Of a stretch of DNA of 64,000 nt, positions 37,483 to 48,302 are shown in pieces (the first letter of the stretch is position 1; the number at the start of each line of letters is the position of its first letter). The position numbers and the translations under genes are program-made. The notes beneath the pieces were generated by a model. It did no database searches, was not told the DNA's origin, and was given only the letters and a program-made list of their open reading frames with translations. Source of the DNA: Lactobacillus johnsonii (lineage in GTDB: Bacteria; Bacillota; Bacilli; Lactobacillales; Lactobacillaceae); assembly GCF_014058685.1 (NCBI RefSeq), contig NZ_CP059055.1, forward strand, positions 1,426,001 through 1,490,000, read 5' to 3'.

Positions 37483-39897
37483 TTAACGAACTTTAATCTT
37501 TAGACTTTCTTTCAGATCTGCTTCAATTTTTTCCATTGCTGTAGCTACAACTTCATCAGTTAATGTGTCTTTTTCATTTAAGAAAGTTAATGAGTAAGAG
37601 ATTGATTTATGACCTGATTCAATTTGACTTCCGGCATAAACATCGATTACTCGAATATCATAAAGATATTTGCCCCCATTTAACTTAATTTGAGCTTCAA
37701 TTTGTGCATTAGTTACATCATTAGGTACTAATAGAGATAAATCTCGCTCAATAGCTGGGAATTTTGGAGCAGCCTTAGCTTTCATCCCTTTATGAAGCAT
37801 AGAAACAATTGTATCTAAATCAATTTCATAAACATATATCTCACTGCCACGTAATGCTTTGTCAAGTGTAGTAACAGCATGTGCTAACATTCCAATTAGA
37901 CCAATATATTGATCATTAATATAAATGCCGGCAGTTCTAGTTGGATGCATTCCTTGAACCAGTTCAGCACGATACTCTACATCTTCATCTTTGATGCCAA
38001 TTGCTCTAAATAAGTTAGTTAATTGCCCCTTTACAAAATAGAAGTCAATCTTTTGGTCTAAATGTTGCCAATTGGCTGCTAAAGTATGTCCTGAATAAAG
38101 AGCAGCTAAATGTTCATGTTCATTAAATGTATTATTTTCATGATCATAAACTCTGCCTTGTTCAAATAAAGCTAATTCTTTTTGCTTACGGGCCATATTA
38201 TAGCTTGCAGCATCAACCAATCCTGTTATTAGGTTTTCTCTCATAGTTGAACGACTTGAGTTTAATGGCCATTGAACTTCAACTACTGGTTTAGGATCTT
38301 TAGTAAATGAAATTGCTTTTTCTGGAGAAGTCAACGAGTAAGAAATTGCTTCCATCAATCCTTGACCTTGAACGATATCCTTAATTCTACGCATAGCAGT
38401 TTCTTTTGCTGAGTAACCACCATGAGTTTCAGCTAAAAGTGGTTGAGTAGATTTCAAGTTATCATAACCATAAATTCGGCCAACTTCTTCTACTAAATCT
38501 GCTGGAATAGAAATATCCCATCTTCTATTAGGAATGGTAACTACTAACTCATCTTCAGAGCCTGCAACAGTAAAACCTAACTGATCAAAGATCTTTTCCA
38601 TTTCAGCTCTGCTTAACTCAGTTCCCAATACCTTATTAATATAAGATACAGTGGTTTTAACTACTGAAGGATTTCTTTGAGCATCAGTTGCTTTTATTTC
38701 ACCTTCATTAACTGTACCATCCGCATCATTACGCAATAACAATGCAGCCATATCCAAGGCTTTTTGAGTATTATCCCAGTTAACACCTTTTTCAAATCGA
38801 CTTGATGCTTCAGTTCTGTTAGCGTGACGCAATGCAGATTTTCTTACACTAGTTCCATCAAAAACGGCAGATTCTAAGATTACATCAGTAGTATCGTCTT
38901 CAACTTCTGAGTTCTTACCACCCATGACACCGGCCATCATAACAGGCTTTTGACCGTCAGTAATGATGATATCGTTTGGATCTAATTCCACTTCTTTATC
39001 GTTCAATAATGTAAGCTTTTCATTTTTATTTGCTTTTCTAACTTCTAGTTTACCGTCCTTAAAAGTACGAGCATCATAAGCATGCATTGGTTGACCAGTT
39101 AAAAGCATTACATAATTAGTAACATCGACCACATTATTAATCGGACGAATTCCTGCATTCCAAAGGCGTCTTTGCATCCACAATGGACTTTCACCAATTT
39201 TTACATTAGAAATTTTTCTTAAGTAAAACTTAGGTGCTAGTTTTTCATCAACTTGTACATCTAATTCATTAGTCCAGTCAGGTCCATCTTCCTTAAGCAC
39301 TACTGGTTCAACTTTAGGTTTTTCATCAACAATTGCACCAACTTCATAAGCGGCACCTTCCATTGATAAAGTATCAGCACGGTTTGGAGTAATATCAAAA
39401 TCTAAAATATAGTCATCCATGCCAAGTGCTTTGTATACTTCTTCACCTGGTTTTACATCTGCATCTTTAGGGAAAACAAAAATTCCATCTGCATATTTTG
39501 CAGGAACTACCTTATCTTCAAAACCAATTTCTTGAAGTCCGCAAATCATGCCGTTTGATTTAATTCCGCGAATTTTACCACGCTTAATTTTTTCATTTCC
39601 GGCAATTCTTGCCCCGTGTAAAGCAACAATAACATCTTCACCAGCTGCAACATTAGGAGCACCACAAACAATCTGAATTGGTTCTTCTTCACCAACATCA
39701 ACTTGGCATTTGTGTAAGTGAGTTCCTTCAATATCCTCACACTCTAAAATGTGTCCAACTACTATTTTTTTTAATCCTTCTGCTGGGTGATCTACAGATG
39801 CGATCTCAACACCAGTTCTAGTAATCTTTTCTCCTAAATCTTTAGGATCTTCATCTAAATCAAGAAAATCTTTTAACCAATTATATGAAACAAGCAT
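37483..39897 (-). CDS. pheT: Phenylalanyl-tRNA synthetase beta subunit
   Basis: 804 residues with N-terminal tRNA-binding OB domain (about 40-150), B3/B4 editing domain, B5 domains and a C-terminal ferredoxin-like anticodon-binding domain (FPAIERDLSLLVP). Start overlaps the pheS stop (TAATG), giving coupled synthesis of the alpha2beta2 enzyme. Controlled by the T-box at 40965-41195. Confidence 0.98.
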   Translation of the reverse strand: MLVSYNWLKDFLDLDEDPKDLGEKITRTGVEIASVDHPAEGLKKIVVGHILECEDIEGTHLHKCQVDVGEEEPIQIVCGAPNVAAGEDVIVALHGARIAGNEKIKRGKIRGIKSNGMICGLQEIGFEDKVVPAKYADGIFVFPKDADVKPGEEVYKALGMDDYILDFDITPNRADTLSMEGAAYEVGAIVDEKPKVEPVVLKEDGPDWTNELDVQVDEKLAPKFYLRKISNVKIGESPLWMQRRLWNAGIRPINNVVDVTNYVMLLTGQPMHAYDARTFKDGKLEVRKANKNEKLTLLNDKEVELDPNDIIITDGQKPVMMAGVMGGKNSEVEDDTTDVILESAVFDGTSVRKSALRHANRTEASSRFEKGVNWDNTQKALDMAALLLRNDADGTVNEGEIKATDAQRNPSVVKTTVSYINKVLGTELSRAEMEKIFDQLGFTVAGSEDELVVTIPNRRWDISIPADLVEEVGRIYGYDNLKSTQPLLAETHGGYSAKETAMRRIKDIVQGQGLMEAISYSLTSPEKAISFTKDPKPVVEVQWPLNSSRSTMRENLITGLVDAASYNMARKQKELALFEQGRVYDHENNTFNEHEHLAALYSGHTLAANWQHLDQKIDFYFVKGQLTNLFRAIGIKDEDVEYRAELVQGMHPTRTAGIYINDQYIGLIGMLAHAVTTLDKALRGSEIYVYEIDLDTIVSMLHKGMKAKAAPKFPAIERDLSLLVPNDVTNAQIEAQIKLNGGKYLYDIRVIDVYAGSQIESGHKSISYSLTFLNEKDTLTDEVVATAMEKIEADLKESLKIKVR

Positions 39898-40946
39898 TAA
39901 TCTTCCTCCTTACGGAATTGTGCTAAGAAACGTACATCATTAGTATAGAAATCACGAATATCAGAAATGCCGTATTTCAAAATTGCAAAACGATCTAACC
40001 CTAAACCAAAGGCAAAACCACCATAGACTGTTGAATCTACACCAGCATTTTCTAAAACATTTGGGTGAACCATACCAGCACCAAGTACTTCGATCCAGCC
40101 AGTATACTTACAAATTGGACACCCCTTACCATCACAATTAAAACAAGAAACATCCATTTCAACTGATGGTTCAGTAAATGGGAAGTAAGATGGACGAAGA
40201 CGAGTCTTGCGATCTTGACCAAAAACGTGCTTGGCAATCATTTCTAGAGTTCCCTTAAGGTCTGACATAGTAACATTTTTATCGATTACTAAGCCTTCCA
40301 TTTGCTGGAATTGGTGGGAGTGAGTTGCATCATCATCATCTCTACGATATACCTTACCTGGACCAACCATCTTTAATGGACCTTTAGAAAAATCATGCTT
40401 TTCTAAAACTCTAGCTTGATCTCCTGACGTTTGCGTTCTAAGTAAGTTTTCCTCATCAATATAGAAAGTTGCTTGCATATCACGAGCAGGGTGATCCTTT
40501 GGCAAGTTCATCATTTCAAAGACATAGTGATCAGTTTCAATTTCTGGACCTTGAACTACTTCATAACCCATTCCAATAAAGTAGCTTTCTAAATCATCTA
40601 AAATAATATTAATAGGATGCTTTGAACCTAAATGTCCTTCACGACCAGGCAAAGTAACATCAATTTTTTCTTCTTCTAATTTTTTGGCAATTAAAGTTTG
40701 TAAGAAGTTATTTTTTGCTTCATCTAACTGCTTTTGAAAGAGATCACAAACTTGATTTACTTCTTGACCCACCTTAGGTCTATTTTCTGGGGCAATATCT
40801 TTCATTGAGTGAAGAATTTCAGTTAATTCACCCTTGCGCCCCATTAACTCTACTCTAATCTTATCAAGCATTTTCTGGTTTTCAGCTTGCTTGATTTCAT
40901 TCAATCCTTCTTCTTTTAACTTATTTATTCTATCGAATAAGTCCAT
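39897..40946 (-). CDS. pheS: Phenylalanyl-tRNA synthetase alpha subunit
   Basis: Catalytic class II subunit, 349 residues. Coiled-coil N-terminus, motif 2 around [22 protein letters not shown] and motif 3 [14 protein letters not shown]. It carries a [13 protein letters not shown] cysteine cluster that looks able to bind zinc and is found in Gram-positive PheS. First coding gene after the T-box. Confidence 0.98.
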   Translation of the reverse strand: MDLFDRINKLKEEGLNEIKQAENQKMLDKIRVELMGRKGELTEILHSMKDIAPENRPKVGQEVNQVCDLFQKQLDEAKNNFLQTLIAKKLEEEKIDVTLPGREGHLGSKHPINIILDDLESYFIGMGYEVVQGPEIETDHYVFEMMNLPKDHPARDMQATFYIDEENLLRTQTSGDQARVLEKHDFSKGPLKMVGPGKVYRRDDDDATHSHQFQQMEGLVIDKNVTMSDLKGTLEMIAKHVFGQDRKTRLRPSYFPFTEPSVEMDVSCFNCDGKGCPICKYTGWIEVLGAGMVHPNVLENAGVDSTVYGGFAFGLGLDRFAILKYGISDIRDFYTNDVRFLAQFRKEED

Positions 40947-40964
40947 CTCATTTTCCTTTCCAAC

Positions 40965-41195
40965 AAAAAAAGCCCCGTCCCAAAAGGGACGAAGCTTCGC
41001 GGTACCACCCTAGTTTGAACTAGCACAAATAAAGTGCGTGTTCACACTCTTTTCGAATAACGGTGAAATACCGGAATTGATTAGATTCTGCTCCTAAGAT
41101 GAAATTCATGCTTCTAACTTAAGTTTCTTCCACCAGTAAAACTCTCTCTAAAAAGCTATCCACACTACTAATCTTAATCATCGCATTTAATTATA
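40965..41195 (-). promoter_or_regulatory. T-box leader of pheST (Phe) with promoter -10
   Basis: The conserved T-box core GGGTGGTACCGCG is on the minus strand at 41010-40998. The terminator stem CGTCCC/GGGAC (40976-40990) follows, with a T run before pheS. The specifier is probably TTC (minus strand 41103-41101), fitting uncharged tRNA-Phe. A TATAAT box lies at 41190-41195. Confidence 0.93.
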
Positions 41196-41235
41196 ATAGT
41201 ATCTTAAAACTTTTTACCTAACTTTGCAATTACCT

Positions 41236-41592
41236 TTAAGCCCATTTATCAGCCCAATTATGGACTTGCTCAAAAACGGGTTGTAAATCGGCACCCTTTT
41301 GAGTCAGGGTATAGCTGATAATTCCACTCTTTTTGTCTACAGTACGGTTAACAATTCCGTCTTTTTCTAGTTCTTTTAGTCGTTCAACTAAAACACGATC
41401 AGAGCATTTACTAATGCAACGTGCTAAATCCTTAAAACGCATTGCATTAGTATCACACAAAGAGCTAATAATTAAGCCGTTCCATTTTTTACCAATAATT
41501 CCAAAAGCATCAATAAAATGCGAACACAGTGAATAATCTTCTGGATCCGGACAGTCAGTCATTTTAGTTTTGCTTTCAATTTCTTGGGACAT
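41236..41592 (-). CDS. HxlR-family winged-helix transcriptional regulator
   Basis: 118 residues. The HxlR core is IIGKKWNGLIISSL, RFKDLARCISKCSDRVLVERLKELEKDGIV and ISYTLTQKGADL. Five cysteines (14, 23, 46, 59, 63), one near the N-terminus as in redox- or electrophile-sensing relatives. Strong GGAGG site. Target genes are not adjacent: pheST downstream has its own T-box. Confidence 0.9.
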   Translation of the reverse strand: MSQEIESKTKMTDCPDPEDYSLCSHFIDAFGIIGKKWNGLIISSLCDTNAMRFKDLARCISKCSDRVLVERLKELEKDGIVNRTVDKKSGIISYTLTQKGADLQPVFEQVHNWADKWA

Positions 41593-41679
41593 ATGTATTC
41601 CTCCTAAAAAATCAAAATAATTTTAAATCATCTATATTAAGATTATAGTGATAACACTTACTAAAAACAAGCTGCAAGC

Positions 41680-42441
41680 TTATGAAAAATGATAAATCAT
41701 AATACCCGCTGCTACTGCCGCATTTAATGATTCTGCCTTTCCCTTTATCGGGATATAGATCTTTTTATCCGCTGTTTCAATTACCTCTTTACTTGCCCCA
41801 TGAGCCTCGTTTCCAATTACGAGCGCTAATTGAGGAACTGGGGCACAATTATTCAAGGACTTAGCAGTTTTATCAAGAATGCTTACATAGACTGGAAGAC
41901 CATTTTCCTTAAAACTACTAATAGCTTCTAAAATCGGATTTTGGATAATTTGAATATGGAACTGGCTCCCCTGCATACTACGCTGAACTTTTGGATTATA
42001 TAAATCTACACTTTCTTCAGATAATACTACACCATCAAAACCAGCTGCATCGGCTGTACGAATAATTGTTCCAACATTTCCTGGATCAGTTAAATTATCT
42101 AAAACAACCCATTTTCCATATTCAAAACTAAATGATTTTGGTTGATTAATTGGTAGCACCATAAAGATATCTTGACTATTTTTAGTACTACTTAAATGCT
42201 GAGCAATTGCATCGGTAATCTGGATGACTTTATTATCTTTTAATTTATAAGTCGTATCTAATTTTTTTAAAGCTTCTGCTGTTCCTAAAACATAAAGATA
42301 GTTTTCATGACTCTTTAAAGCTTCTTCAACTAAATGAAAACCTTCAATTAAATAAGTTTGGGTCTTTTTACGATACTTTTTTTGTTCAAGCTTTCTAAGG
42401 CTTTTAATTGTGGGATTATTTACTGAGTTAATTTCTATCAT
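41680..42441 (-). CDS. TrmH/SpoU-family RNA 2'-O-methyltransferase
   Basis: SPOUT methylase of 253 residues (YsgA-like). N-terminal RNA-binding domain, then the knotted domain with LDNLTDPGNVGTIIRTADAAGFDGV, LVIGNEAHG and IPIKGKAESLNAAVAAGIMIY. Likely modifies rRNA. It lies between pheST and acyP, as in Bacillus and other lactobacilli. Confidence 0.93.
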   Translation of the reverse strand: MIEINSVNNPTIKSLRKLEQKKYRKKTQTYLIEGFHLVEEALKSHENYLYVLGTAEALKKLDTTYKLKDNKVIQITDAIAQHLSSTKNSQDIFMVLPINQPKSFSFEYGKWVVLDNLTDPGNVGTIIRTADAAGFDGVVLSEESVDLYNPKVQRSMQGSQFHIQIIQNPILEAISSFKENGLPVYVSILDKTAKSLNNCAPVPQLALVIGNEAHGASKEVIETADKKIYIPIKGKAESLNAAVAAGIMIYHFS

Positions 42442-42538
42442 AAATTTCTACTTCCTTCTAATCTAATATTTTAAATTACCTCGCCCAAAATTAACATGTT
42501 AAAATTTAAGTTAGAATACACAGAAAAGAGCGATAATT

Positions 42539-42814
42539 ATGAAGACAGTTACAATGAGAGTTACAGGCTTAGTACAAGGAGTTGGCTTTAGATGGACAAC
42601 TCAAATGATTGCCCAAGAATTAGGAATCACCGGTACTGTTAAAAATAATCCAGATGGGTCTGTATCAATTGTAGCTCAAGGGGATGAACTCCCTTTAGAG
42701 CATTTTATCAAAAAAATTAAAGCATCTCCTTCAGTTGCTGCCCATGTTGATCATGTAGATTTAAAGATAATTCCCAATACAGAAAAATTTACTCGCTTTA
42801 GTGTGGTTTATTGA
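42539..42814 (+). CDS. acyP: Acylphosphatase
   Basis: 91-residue enzyme hydrolysing acyl phosphates. Catalytic Arg lies in VQGVGFRWTTQ and Asn in VKNNPDGSV. Divergent from the methylase gene and followed by yidC. Confidence 0.95.
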   Translation: MKTVTMRVTGLVQGVGFRWTTQMIAQELGITGTVKNNPDGSVSIVAQGDELPLEHFIKKIKASPSVAAHVDHVDLKIIPNTEKFTRFSVVY

Positions 42815-42877
42815 TACTTTAACAAATAACTAGTAAACTTTATTGCAGTAACAATAAAGTAGGAAAGGTTATAGTTA

Positions 42878-43861
42878 ATGAAATCAAAAACTAAATATTT
42901 TAGTCTCTTTGCCATGATAACTGTGCTAGCACTTACCTTAACAGGATGTGCTAACAATGGTCATAGCATCTATCAAGCACCCACTAGTGGGCCATATGCT
43001 TGGATCTTTAGTCTATTTGGCAAACCAATTCAAAATATCATGTTAGCAGTCGAACATCAAATTGGTGGCTCAAATGGAGCTGGCTGGGCAATTATTATTA
43101 TTACCTTTGTTGTTCAGCTCATTGTTATGCCACTTCGACTAGCTTCTCAGCGTAAAATGACTACCCAACAAGAAAAAACGCAAAAGCTTCAACCTCAAAT
43201 GAGATTGATCCAAGAAGCACTTAAGAAGCCTGGGCTAACACAACCACAGCAAATGCAAATTAGCCAACTTCAAATGCGTGTTTATAAAGAAAATAATATG
43301 TCAATGATGGGCGGAATGGGCTGCTTACCATTACTTATTCAGCTTCCAATCATGATGGGAATTTATCAAGCTGTAGCTTACTCTAAAGAATTAGCAGCTT
43401 CAAGTTTCTTTGGCATTTCTCTTGGACAACGATCCATTATCTTAACAATTATTGCTACGTTGCTGTATGTAGTTCAGGGTTATCTTTCAATGGTTGGAAT
43501 ACCTGAAGAACAAAAGAAAGCAATGCAAATGACTTTAATTCTAAGTCCAGCTATGACTTTCTTTATTAGTATTTCTGCTCCAGGCGCTTTAGCACTTTAC
43601 TTCTTAGTCGGTGGACTTATTGCTATCTTGCAACAATTAATTACTACTTTTGTTATTATGCCAAAAGTAAAAAGAGATGTTGCAGCTGAATTAAACGAAC
43701 GTCCACTTAAAGTAGTTGTTACTCAAGAAACAATCGATAACATTCTTAACACTACTTCTTCATCAAACTCCACTCCTGAGGCAAATAAAGATCTTCATCA
43801 AGATTTACGTGCACGTAATGCCGGTAAACAAAAGCGTCCAAATGATTCTGACAAAGATTAA
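42878..43861 (+). CDS. yidC: Membrane protein insertase YidC (lipoprotein form)
   Basis: Inserts proteins into the membrane with or without SecYEG. A lipoprotein signal peptide ends in LTLTGC (lipobox Cys about 24), then five membrane segments, with the cytosolic loop RKMTTQQEKTQKLQPQ and the GGMGCLPLLIQLPIMMGIYQAV signature. Length 327 and the basic C-terminal tail (AGKQKRPNDSDKD) suggest the second (YqjG/YidC2-like) or general paralogue; rnpA is not adjacent. Confidence 0.95.
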   Translation: MKSKTKYFSLFAMITVLALTLTGCANNGHSIYQAPTSGPYAWIFSLFGKPIQNIMLAVEHQIGGSNGAGWAIIIITFVVQLIVMPLRLASQRKMTTQQEKTQKLQPQMRLIQEALKKPGLTQPQQMQISQLQMRVYKENNMSMMGGMGCLPLLIQLPIMMGIYQAVAYSKELAASSFFGISLGQRSIILTIIATLLYVVQGYLSMVGIPEEQKKAMQMTLILSPAMTFFISISAPGALALYFLVGGLIAILQQLITTFVIMPKVKRDVAAELNERPLKVVVTQETIDNILNTTSSSNSTPEANKDLHQDLRARNAGKQKRPNDSDKD

Positions 43862-43866
43862 TAAAT

Positions 43867-43901
43867 AAAAATAGGGAATCCTTAACGGATTCCCTATTTT
43901 T
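43867..43901. terminator. Bidirectional terminator
   Basis: Perfect 15-bp arms 43867-43881 and 43887-43901 with A/T runs; ends yidC and the convergent histidine kinase gene. Confidence 0.93.
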
Positions 43902-45439
43902 TATTTATCTGACTCAGATTTTAATAATGGAAATTCAATCATGAACTTACTGCCTGAGCCAAGTGTTGAACTAACACTGATCTTTCCATGATAACTTTCA
44001 ACTAGTTTCTGAGCAATAGCTAAGCCTAGACCATTTCCACCCTTTTCACGGGTTCTAGCCTTATCTACACGATAAAAACGATTGAAAATCTTGTCCTGCT
44101 CATCAGGAGCAATTCCTTCACCAAAATCTTGAACTAAAATCTTAACTTTATCTTCTTCAGTAGCAGCAGCCACTAAAATTTCTTTTCGATCAGTAGAATA
44201 TTTAATAGCATTATCAATCAAAATGATTAAAATTTGCTCAAGATGATTACGATAAATCTTAACTATTGTATCAGGTTTTAAGTCTGCATCATCATAAGTA
44301 ATAGTAAAGTCTTGATGAATCATTCTCATGTCATTAACAGTTCGATTTAATACTTCATTGACATCAGTCGTTTTATCAGGATACTGCAAATCAACCTGCT
44401 CAGCCCTAGTTAGATCTAGCATTTCTTGAATCAAATGTTTCATTCTCTTGCTTTCTTGAAGAGAAGCCTGAATTGATTCTTCCAGTACTTGAGGATCATC
44501 TTTTCCCCACCGCTCTAATAAATTTAAGTGTCCTTCAATTACAGCTACGGGAGTCCTCAATTCATGAGATACATCTCCTACAAATTGTTTTTGCTGCTGC
44601 ATATAGGCTTGCATTCTATCAAGCATCTTATTAAAAGATATAGCCAGTTCTCCTAATTCATCATTTCTATGAAGATCGGGTACTCGCCTTTTATCAGTGG
44701 GGTCTTTATTAATATCGTGAGAAATTTGAGACATTTTCTTAATTGGTTGTACAACGCTATTAACTATCAAGTAAGACAACCCAATAAAAACTACAATAGC
44801 AATAACTGATAGACTAATCATCCAGTGTCGAATAGATTTCAATACTTGATTTTGTTGATCCATGGAATTATCCACAATCAAATACCCAGTTAACCGATGT
44901 GTCCTCTCAGAAAAAATCTTCTGATATACCTTCATATGGATTTTCCCTTGCGTCGTTACAACTTTTAATACATGACTTTCAGTTTTACTAAATTGTGGCA
45001 TCCCTTCATCGGGAACATTCCCATTACTAAAAACAACATCTCCAGCAGGATTATAAATCGTAATACTAGTATCACGATTCGATAAAGTAGCTAATACATC
45101 ATCATTAAAAACATTACCGCCATTATTAGAAGTAATTGGTGTTTGTCCTTCTAAAATACGATTCGTATTAGGAGAAAGCTGAGGTACAACATTTGAAATT
45201 TGTAAACTTGTTGGAATTTCAACGAGTCTTCTTTGAAATGTAGTTGCTACACTCTCTGTCAAATTTCTTTCCTGTGAGATAATTTGTTGCTTAACTAAAG
45301 AATAAATTGCAATTGAAAATATAACAAAAGAGACCGTAATTGTCGCTGCAACTAAACTTACCCACTTAAAAGTTAGTGAGGACTTTAGGGTCTCTTTCTT
45401 AGATTTATTTTGTTTCTTCACGTGCTTCATCATTTTCAT
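43901..45439 (-). CDS. arlS: Sensor histidine kinase (ArlS-like)
   Basis: 512 residues: transmembrane helices at about 26-48 and 207-227 enclose a 150-residue extracytoplasmic sensor. HAMP, HisKA with phospho-His292 (VSHELRTPVAV) and HATPase (NAIKYS, FGEGIAPDE, GGNGLGLAIA) follow. Its start lies 35 bases inside the regulator gene. A GTG at residue 6 is an alternative start. Signal not known. Confidence 0.88.
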   Translation of the reverse strand: MKMMKHVKKQNKSKKETLKSSLTFKWVSLVAATITVSFVIFSIAIYSLVKQQIISQERNLTESVATTFQRRLVEIPTSLQISNVVPQLSPNTNRILEGQTPITSNNGGNVFNDDVLATLSNRDTSITIYNPAGDVVFSNGNVPDEGMPQFSKTESHVLKVVTTQGKIHMKVYQKIFSERTHRLTGYLIVDNSMDQQNQVLKSIRHWMISLSVIAIVVFIGLSYLIVNSVVQPIKKMSQISHDINKDPTDKRRVPDLHRNDELGELAISFNKMLDRMQAYMQQQKQFVGDVSHELRTPVAVIEGHLNLLERWGKDDPQVLEESIQASLQESKRMKHLIQEMLDLTRAEQVDLQYPDKTTDVNEVLNRTVNDMRMIHQDFTITYDDADLKPDTIVKIYRNHLEQILIILIDNAIKYSTDRKEILVAAATEEDKVKILVQDFGEGIAPDEQDKIFNRFYRVDKARTREKGGNGLGLAIAQKLVESYHGKISVSSTLGSGSKFMIEFPLLKSESDK

Positions 45440-46133
45440 CAGTTCTTACCATATAACCGGTACCACGAACAGTCTTGATGTATGATGGACGGCCCGGTAC
45501 ATCAATCTTATTACGTAAATAACGCACATAGACTTCAACAACATTCGTTTCAATCTTAGATTCAGGTCCCCAAATTTTGTTTAAAAGCTGCTCTCTTGTA
45601 ACAACATTATTCTTATTTTCAATTAATGTCATTAACAAGTTGTATTCACGTTTAGTTAGATCAACTGTACTATCTCCGCGGTGAACAATTCGATTAGCTG
45701 TTTCAATAGTTAAATCATTGAAGTGAACTACCTTTTGAACTCCCATCGTATCGCCCATAGCTCTCTTTTCAATTTGTACTCTTCTTAAAACAGCACGTAA
45801 ACGAGCTAATAATTCTTCGATTGCAAAAGGTTTAACAATATAATCATCAGCACCGTGGTCTAAACCTGAGACACGGTCAATTACTGAATCTCTTGCAGTC
45901 ATCATAATAATTGGAGTTGTTTTTTCTTGGCGAACACGACGAGCAATTTCTAATCCATTAAGATCTGGCAACATTAAATCTAATAAAATTGCGTCAAAAT
46001 CTTCATTTAAAGCTAAATCCAATCCTTTCCGACCGTTTCCTTCAACTTGAGTTTCATATTTTTCATGTCTTAATTCTAGTTCTACAAAACGGGCAAGATT
46101 TTTTTCATCTTCAATAATCAGAATTTTACTCAT
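45405..46133 (-). CDS. arlR: OmpR-family response regulator (ArlR-like)
   Basis: 242 residues. Receiver with phospho-acceptor Asp52 (LLDLMLPDLNG) and a winged-helix DNA-binding domain. NLARFVELELRHEKY and GADDYIVKPFAIEELLAR closely resemble staphylococcal ArlR. I start at ATG 46133 after GGAG; the GTG four codons earlier includes that ribosome site. Co-transcribed with the kinase. ArlRS in staphylococci controls adhesion and autolysis; the regulon here is unknown. Confidence 0.88.
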   Translation of the reverse strand: MSKILIIEDEKNLARFVELELRHEKYETQVEGNGRKGLDLALNEDFDAILLDLMLPDLNGLEIARRVRQEKTTPIIMMTARDSVIDRVSGLDHGADDYIVKPFAIEELLARLRAVLRRVQIEKRAMGDTMGVQKVVHFNDLTIETANRIVHRGDSTVDLTKREYNLLMTLIENKNNVVTREQLLNKIWGPESKIETNVVEVYVRYLRNKIDVPGRPSYIKTVRGTGYMVRTDENDEAREETK

Positions 46134-46219
46134 TATTTTCTCCACTACTATTTAATCTGGTTAAAAATTTTATTAATAAATTAATATTAAATTTAAAGAT
46201 ACATTAATGCAAGGGTTTA

Positions 46220-46765
46220 TTACTTGTTTTTTTCATCTTTAAATAAATCCTTAAGCTTAGCAAAAGCAGGATTTTCTTTATTAGATTGCTGTTCTTGATA
46301 AGCTTCTTGAGAAACAACCTTCCAGCCCTCTCCTTCAGGAAAGTCTCCTTTAGCTTCTTCTTCAGGAGTCAAGATCACTGATGGTAAGCTTAAAAGCAAG
46401 TTATCTTCTACAGCCTTTTGAAGATCAATTGTATCGTCTTTAACAGTTACAATTGTATCTTCTTCATCAAGCTGTTCTTGAGTTGGTTCAACTTCACTAT
46501 AGTTCTCAGTAAAGTTGAATTTTTGATGCATTTTTACTGGTTTTAAGCTACGAGTTGAAGGTGCCACAACATCTGCTTCGACAGTAAAGTTACCAGTAAC
46601 AAAAGGTTCATCATAGAAGAGGTCACCGGTAACATGAACATTCTTTGCATCTTCCAGTAATTCTTTACTTCTATCAAAAAACTCTTTACTTAACTCAACG
46701 TTCTCATCAACATGAGTTAATGGATTACGACTATTTTTAATTTGCGAATATGAAAACTTTAACAT
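46220..46765 (-). CDS. YceD-family (DUF177) protein
   Basis: 181-residue acidic protein with EPFVTGNFTVEADVVAPSTRSLKPV in the conserved region. Family members are linked to 23S rRNA or ribosome maturation and normally lie next to rpmF (bL32). No rpmF follows here; the ArlRS system does. Its start overlaps the tmcAL stop by one base. Confidence 0.85.
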   Translation of the reverse strand: MLKFSYSQIKNSRNPLTHVDENVELSKEFFDRSKELLEDAKNVHVTGDLFYDEPFVTGNFTVEADVVAPSTRSLKPVKMHQKFNFTENYSEVEPTQEQLDEEDTIVTVKDDTIDLQKAVEDNLLLSLPSVILTPEEEAKGDFPEGEGWKVVSQEAYQEQQSNKENPAFAKLKDLFKDEKNK

Positions 46766-47922
46766 TATTTTACCTCGATTGGTTTACGACCAAAATTTTG
46801 ATCTTCACCTATAATTTGTTCAAAAAGCCGATCCACTTTTACTTGTAAACCTAAAGTTCCACTTGCAGCATTTTTCTTATCAACTTTTGAAATAATCGGC
46901 ACTTGAACATCTTTTCTAATTTTCTTAAGATAATTTCTTCCTCGACTACTGTAACCTAACAGTAGGGTTGAAACATCTTGATAAGAATCCTTTATTTCGT
47001 TCTCAGTGACATTTAAAAGCGTGTAAAGACATAATCTTCTTAAACGAGCATAAGTATATCGCTTAGACTTAATTTGCCGCAAAAATGAAGTAAAATCTTC
47101 TGCAGTATGAATTTCTTCCTTCATTTTGTATTCTAGTCCTTCACTCATTTGATAAATTGACTGCAATTCTTCTAAACTTGCACTTTCAATTCGATACTTC
47201 AAAAAGCTAAATAAAAGATTCCAGTTCGGATAAACTTTTTGACTTTCTAAACTTACTAATTCTCCTTTAGGAAGATATTTTTTTAATTCAGATAAGTCAT
47301 TGGGATGATGCAAACAATAATTTCTAATAGCCGTAGCTGAGGAAACTATTTTATCTTGTAAAAGTGGATCATCGTGTCCACTTCCTACTCTTGTTATAGG
47401 ATGTAAATGAAGTGGATTCTTTAATTGTTCACTTGCAACTGCATAAGCAACAGCTAACATCATGTTAGGTTGATTTACTTCATGCCCCACTTCTCTAGCA
47501 ACCATTTCATTATATTGAGTAGCATAAGTTTGAGTGTAGTCTCGAAAGTCCATCCGATTCTTGGGAATTTGATTTATTTTTTGACCCAAATAAGAGAAAT
47601 TTAAATTCGCATCCTCTACTCCAAAAAATAATTCTGACACTCCCAAATCACTCAACATTTTAATACTACCATTAGCAAAAATATCAGCTGGCTGCACAGC
47701 AAAAGAAAATGGTAGTTCGAATACCAAATCGGCTCCAGAAGCTAAAGCTGCCTTTGCTCTTTGCCACTTATCCATAATCGCCATTTGTCCACGTTGAACA
47801 TAATTACCTGACATTACAACAATTATTGGATCATTTTTAGCTGCTAAGCGGGCTTGATTCATTAAAAACTCATGGCCACTATGAAAAGGATTATATTCGG
47901 CTCCAATGCCAATTACACTCAT
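46765..47922 (-). CDS. tmcAL: tRNA(Met) cytidine acetate ligase
   Basis: 385-residue nucleotidyltransferase-like enzyme (YlbM) that forms ac4C34 in elongator tRNA-Met from acetate and [23 protein letters not shown] holds the HxGH site and [16 protein letters not shown] [10 protein letters not shown] the second motif. It directly follows rsfS. Confidence 0.93.
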   Translation of the reverse strand: MSVIGIGAEYNPFHSGHEFLMNQARLAAKNDPIIVVMSGNYVQRGQMAIMDKWQRAKAALASGADLVFELPFSFAVQPADIFANGSIKMLSDLGVSELFFGVEDANLNFSYLGQKINQIPKNRMDFRDYTQTYATQYNEMVAREVGHEVNQPNMMLAVAYAVASEQLKNPLHLHPITRVGSGHDDPLLQDKIVSSATAIRNYCLHHPNDLSELKKYLPKGELVSLESQKVYPNWNLLFSFLKYRIESASLEELQSIYQMSEGLEYKMKEEIHTAEDFTSFLRQIKSKRYTYARLRRLCLYTLLNVTENEIKDSYQDVSTLLLGYSSRGRNYLKKIRKDVQVPIISKVDKKNAASGTLGLQVKVDRLFEQIIGEDQNFGRKPIEVK

Positions 47923-47932
47923 ACTCTTACCT

Positions 47933-48280
47933 TTAGTCTAAGTTTAATTCTAGTTTCTTACCATTGCTCCAAAGCTTTTCTAAGCCATAAAAGTCTCGGG
48001 CATCTTCAGTAAATACATTTACAACTACATCTCCCATATCTACCAAGAGCCAGTTAGAATCACGCGTTCCTTCAATACGGTAGTCTTCTTTTCCATGTTC
48101 ATGGATCTTATCAATAATACTGTTAACGATGGCATGAAGTTGACGGTTTGAGCCAGCTGTTGTTACAACGTAGTAATCCGCTAAAATACTAATTCCTTGC
48201 ATATCATATGCTTCAGTATCTTCACCATGTCTTTCATCGATTGCTTCTACAGTTAAATCTAATAATTTCTTACTATCCAA
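47933..48280 (-). CDS. rsfS: Ribosome silencing factor RsfS
   Basis: Binds uL14 and keeps ribosomal subunits apart in starvation. [54 protein letters not shown] are family signatures. I place the start at TTG 48280, because AAAGGA lies nine bases before it; an earlier TTG at 48298 would include the ribosome site. About 115 residues. Confidence 0.93.
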   Translation of the reverse strand: MDSKKLLDLTVEAIDERHGEDTEAYDMQGISILADYYVVTTAGSNRQLHAIVNSIIDKIHEHGKEDYRIEGTRDSNWLLVDMGDVVVNVFTEDARDFYGLEKLWSNGKKLELNLD

Positions 48281-48302
48281 TTTTATTTTTCCTTTCAAAA
48301 TT

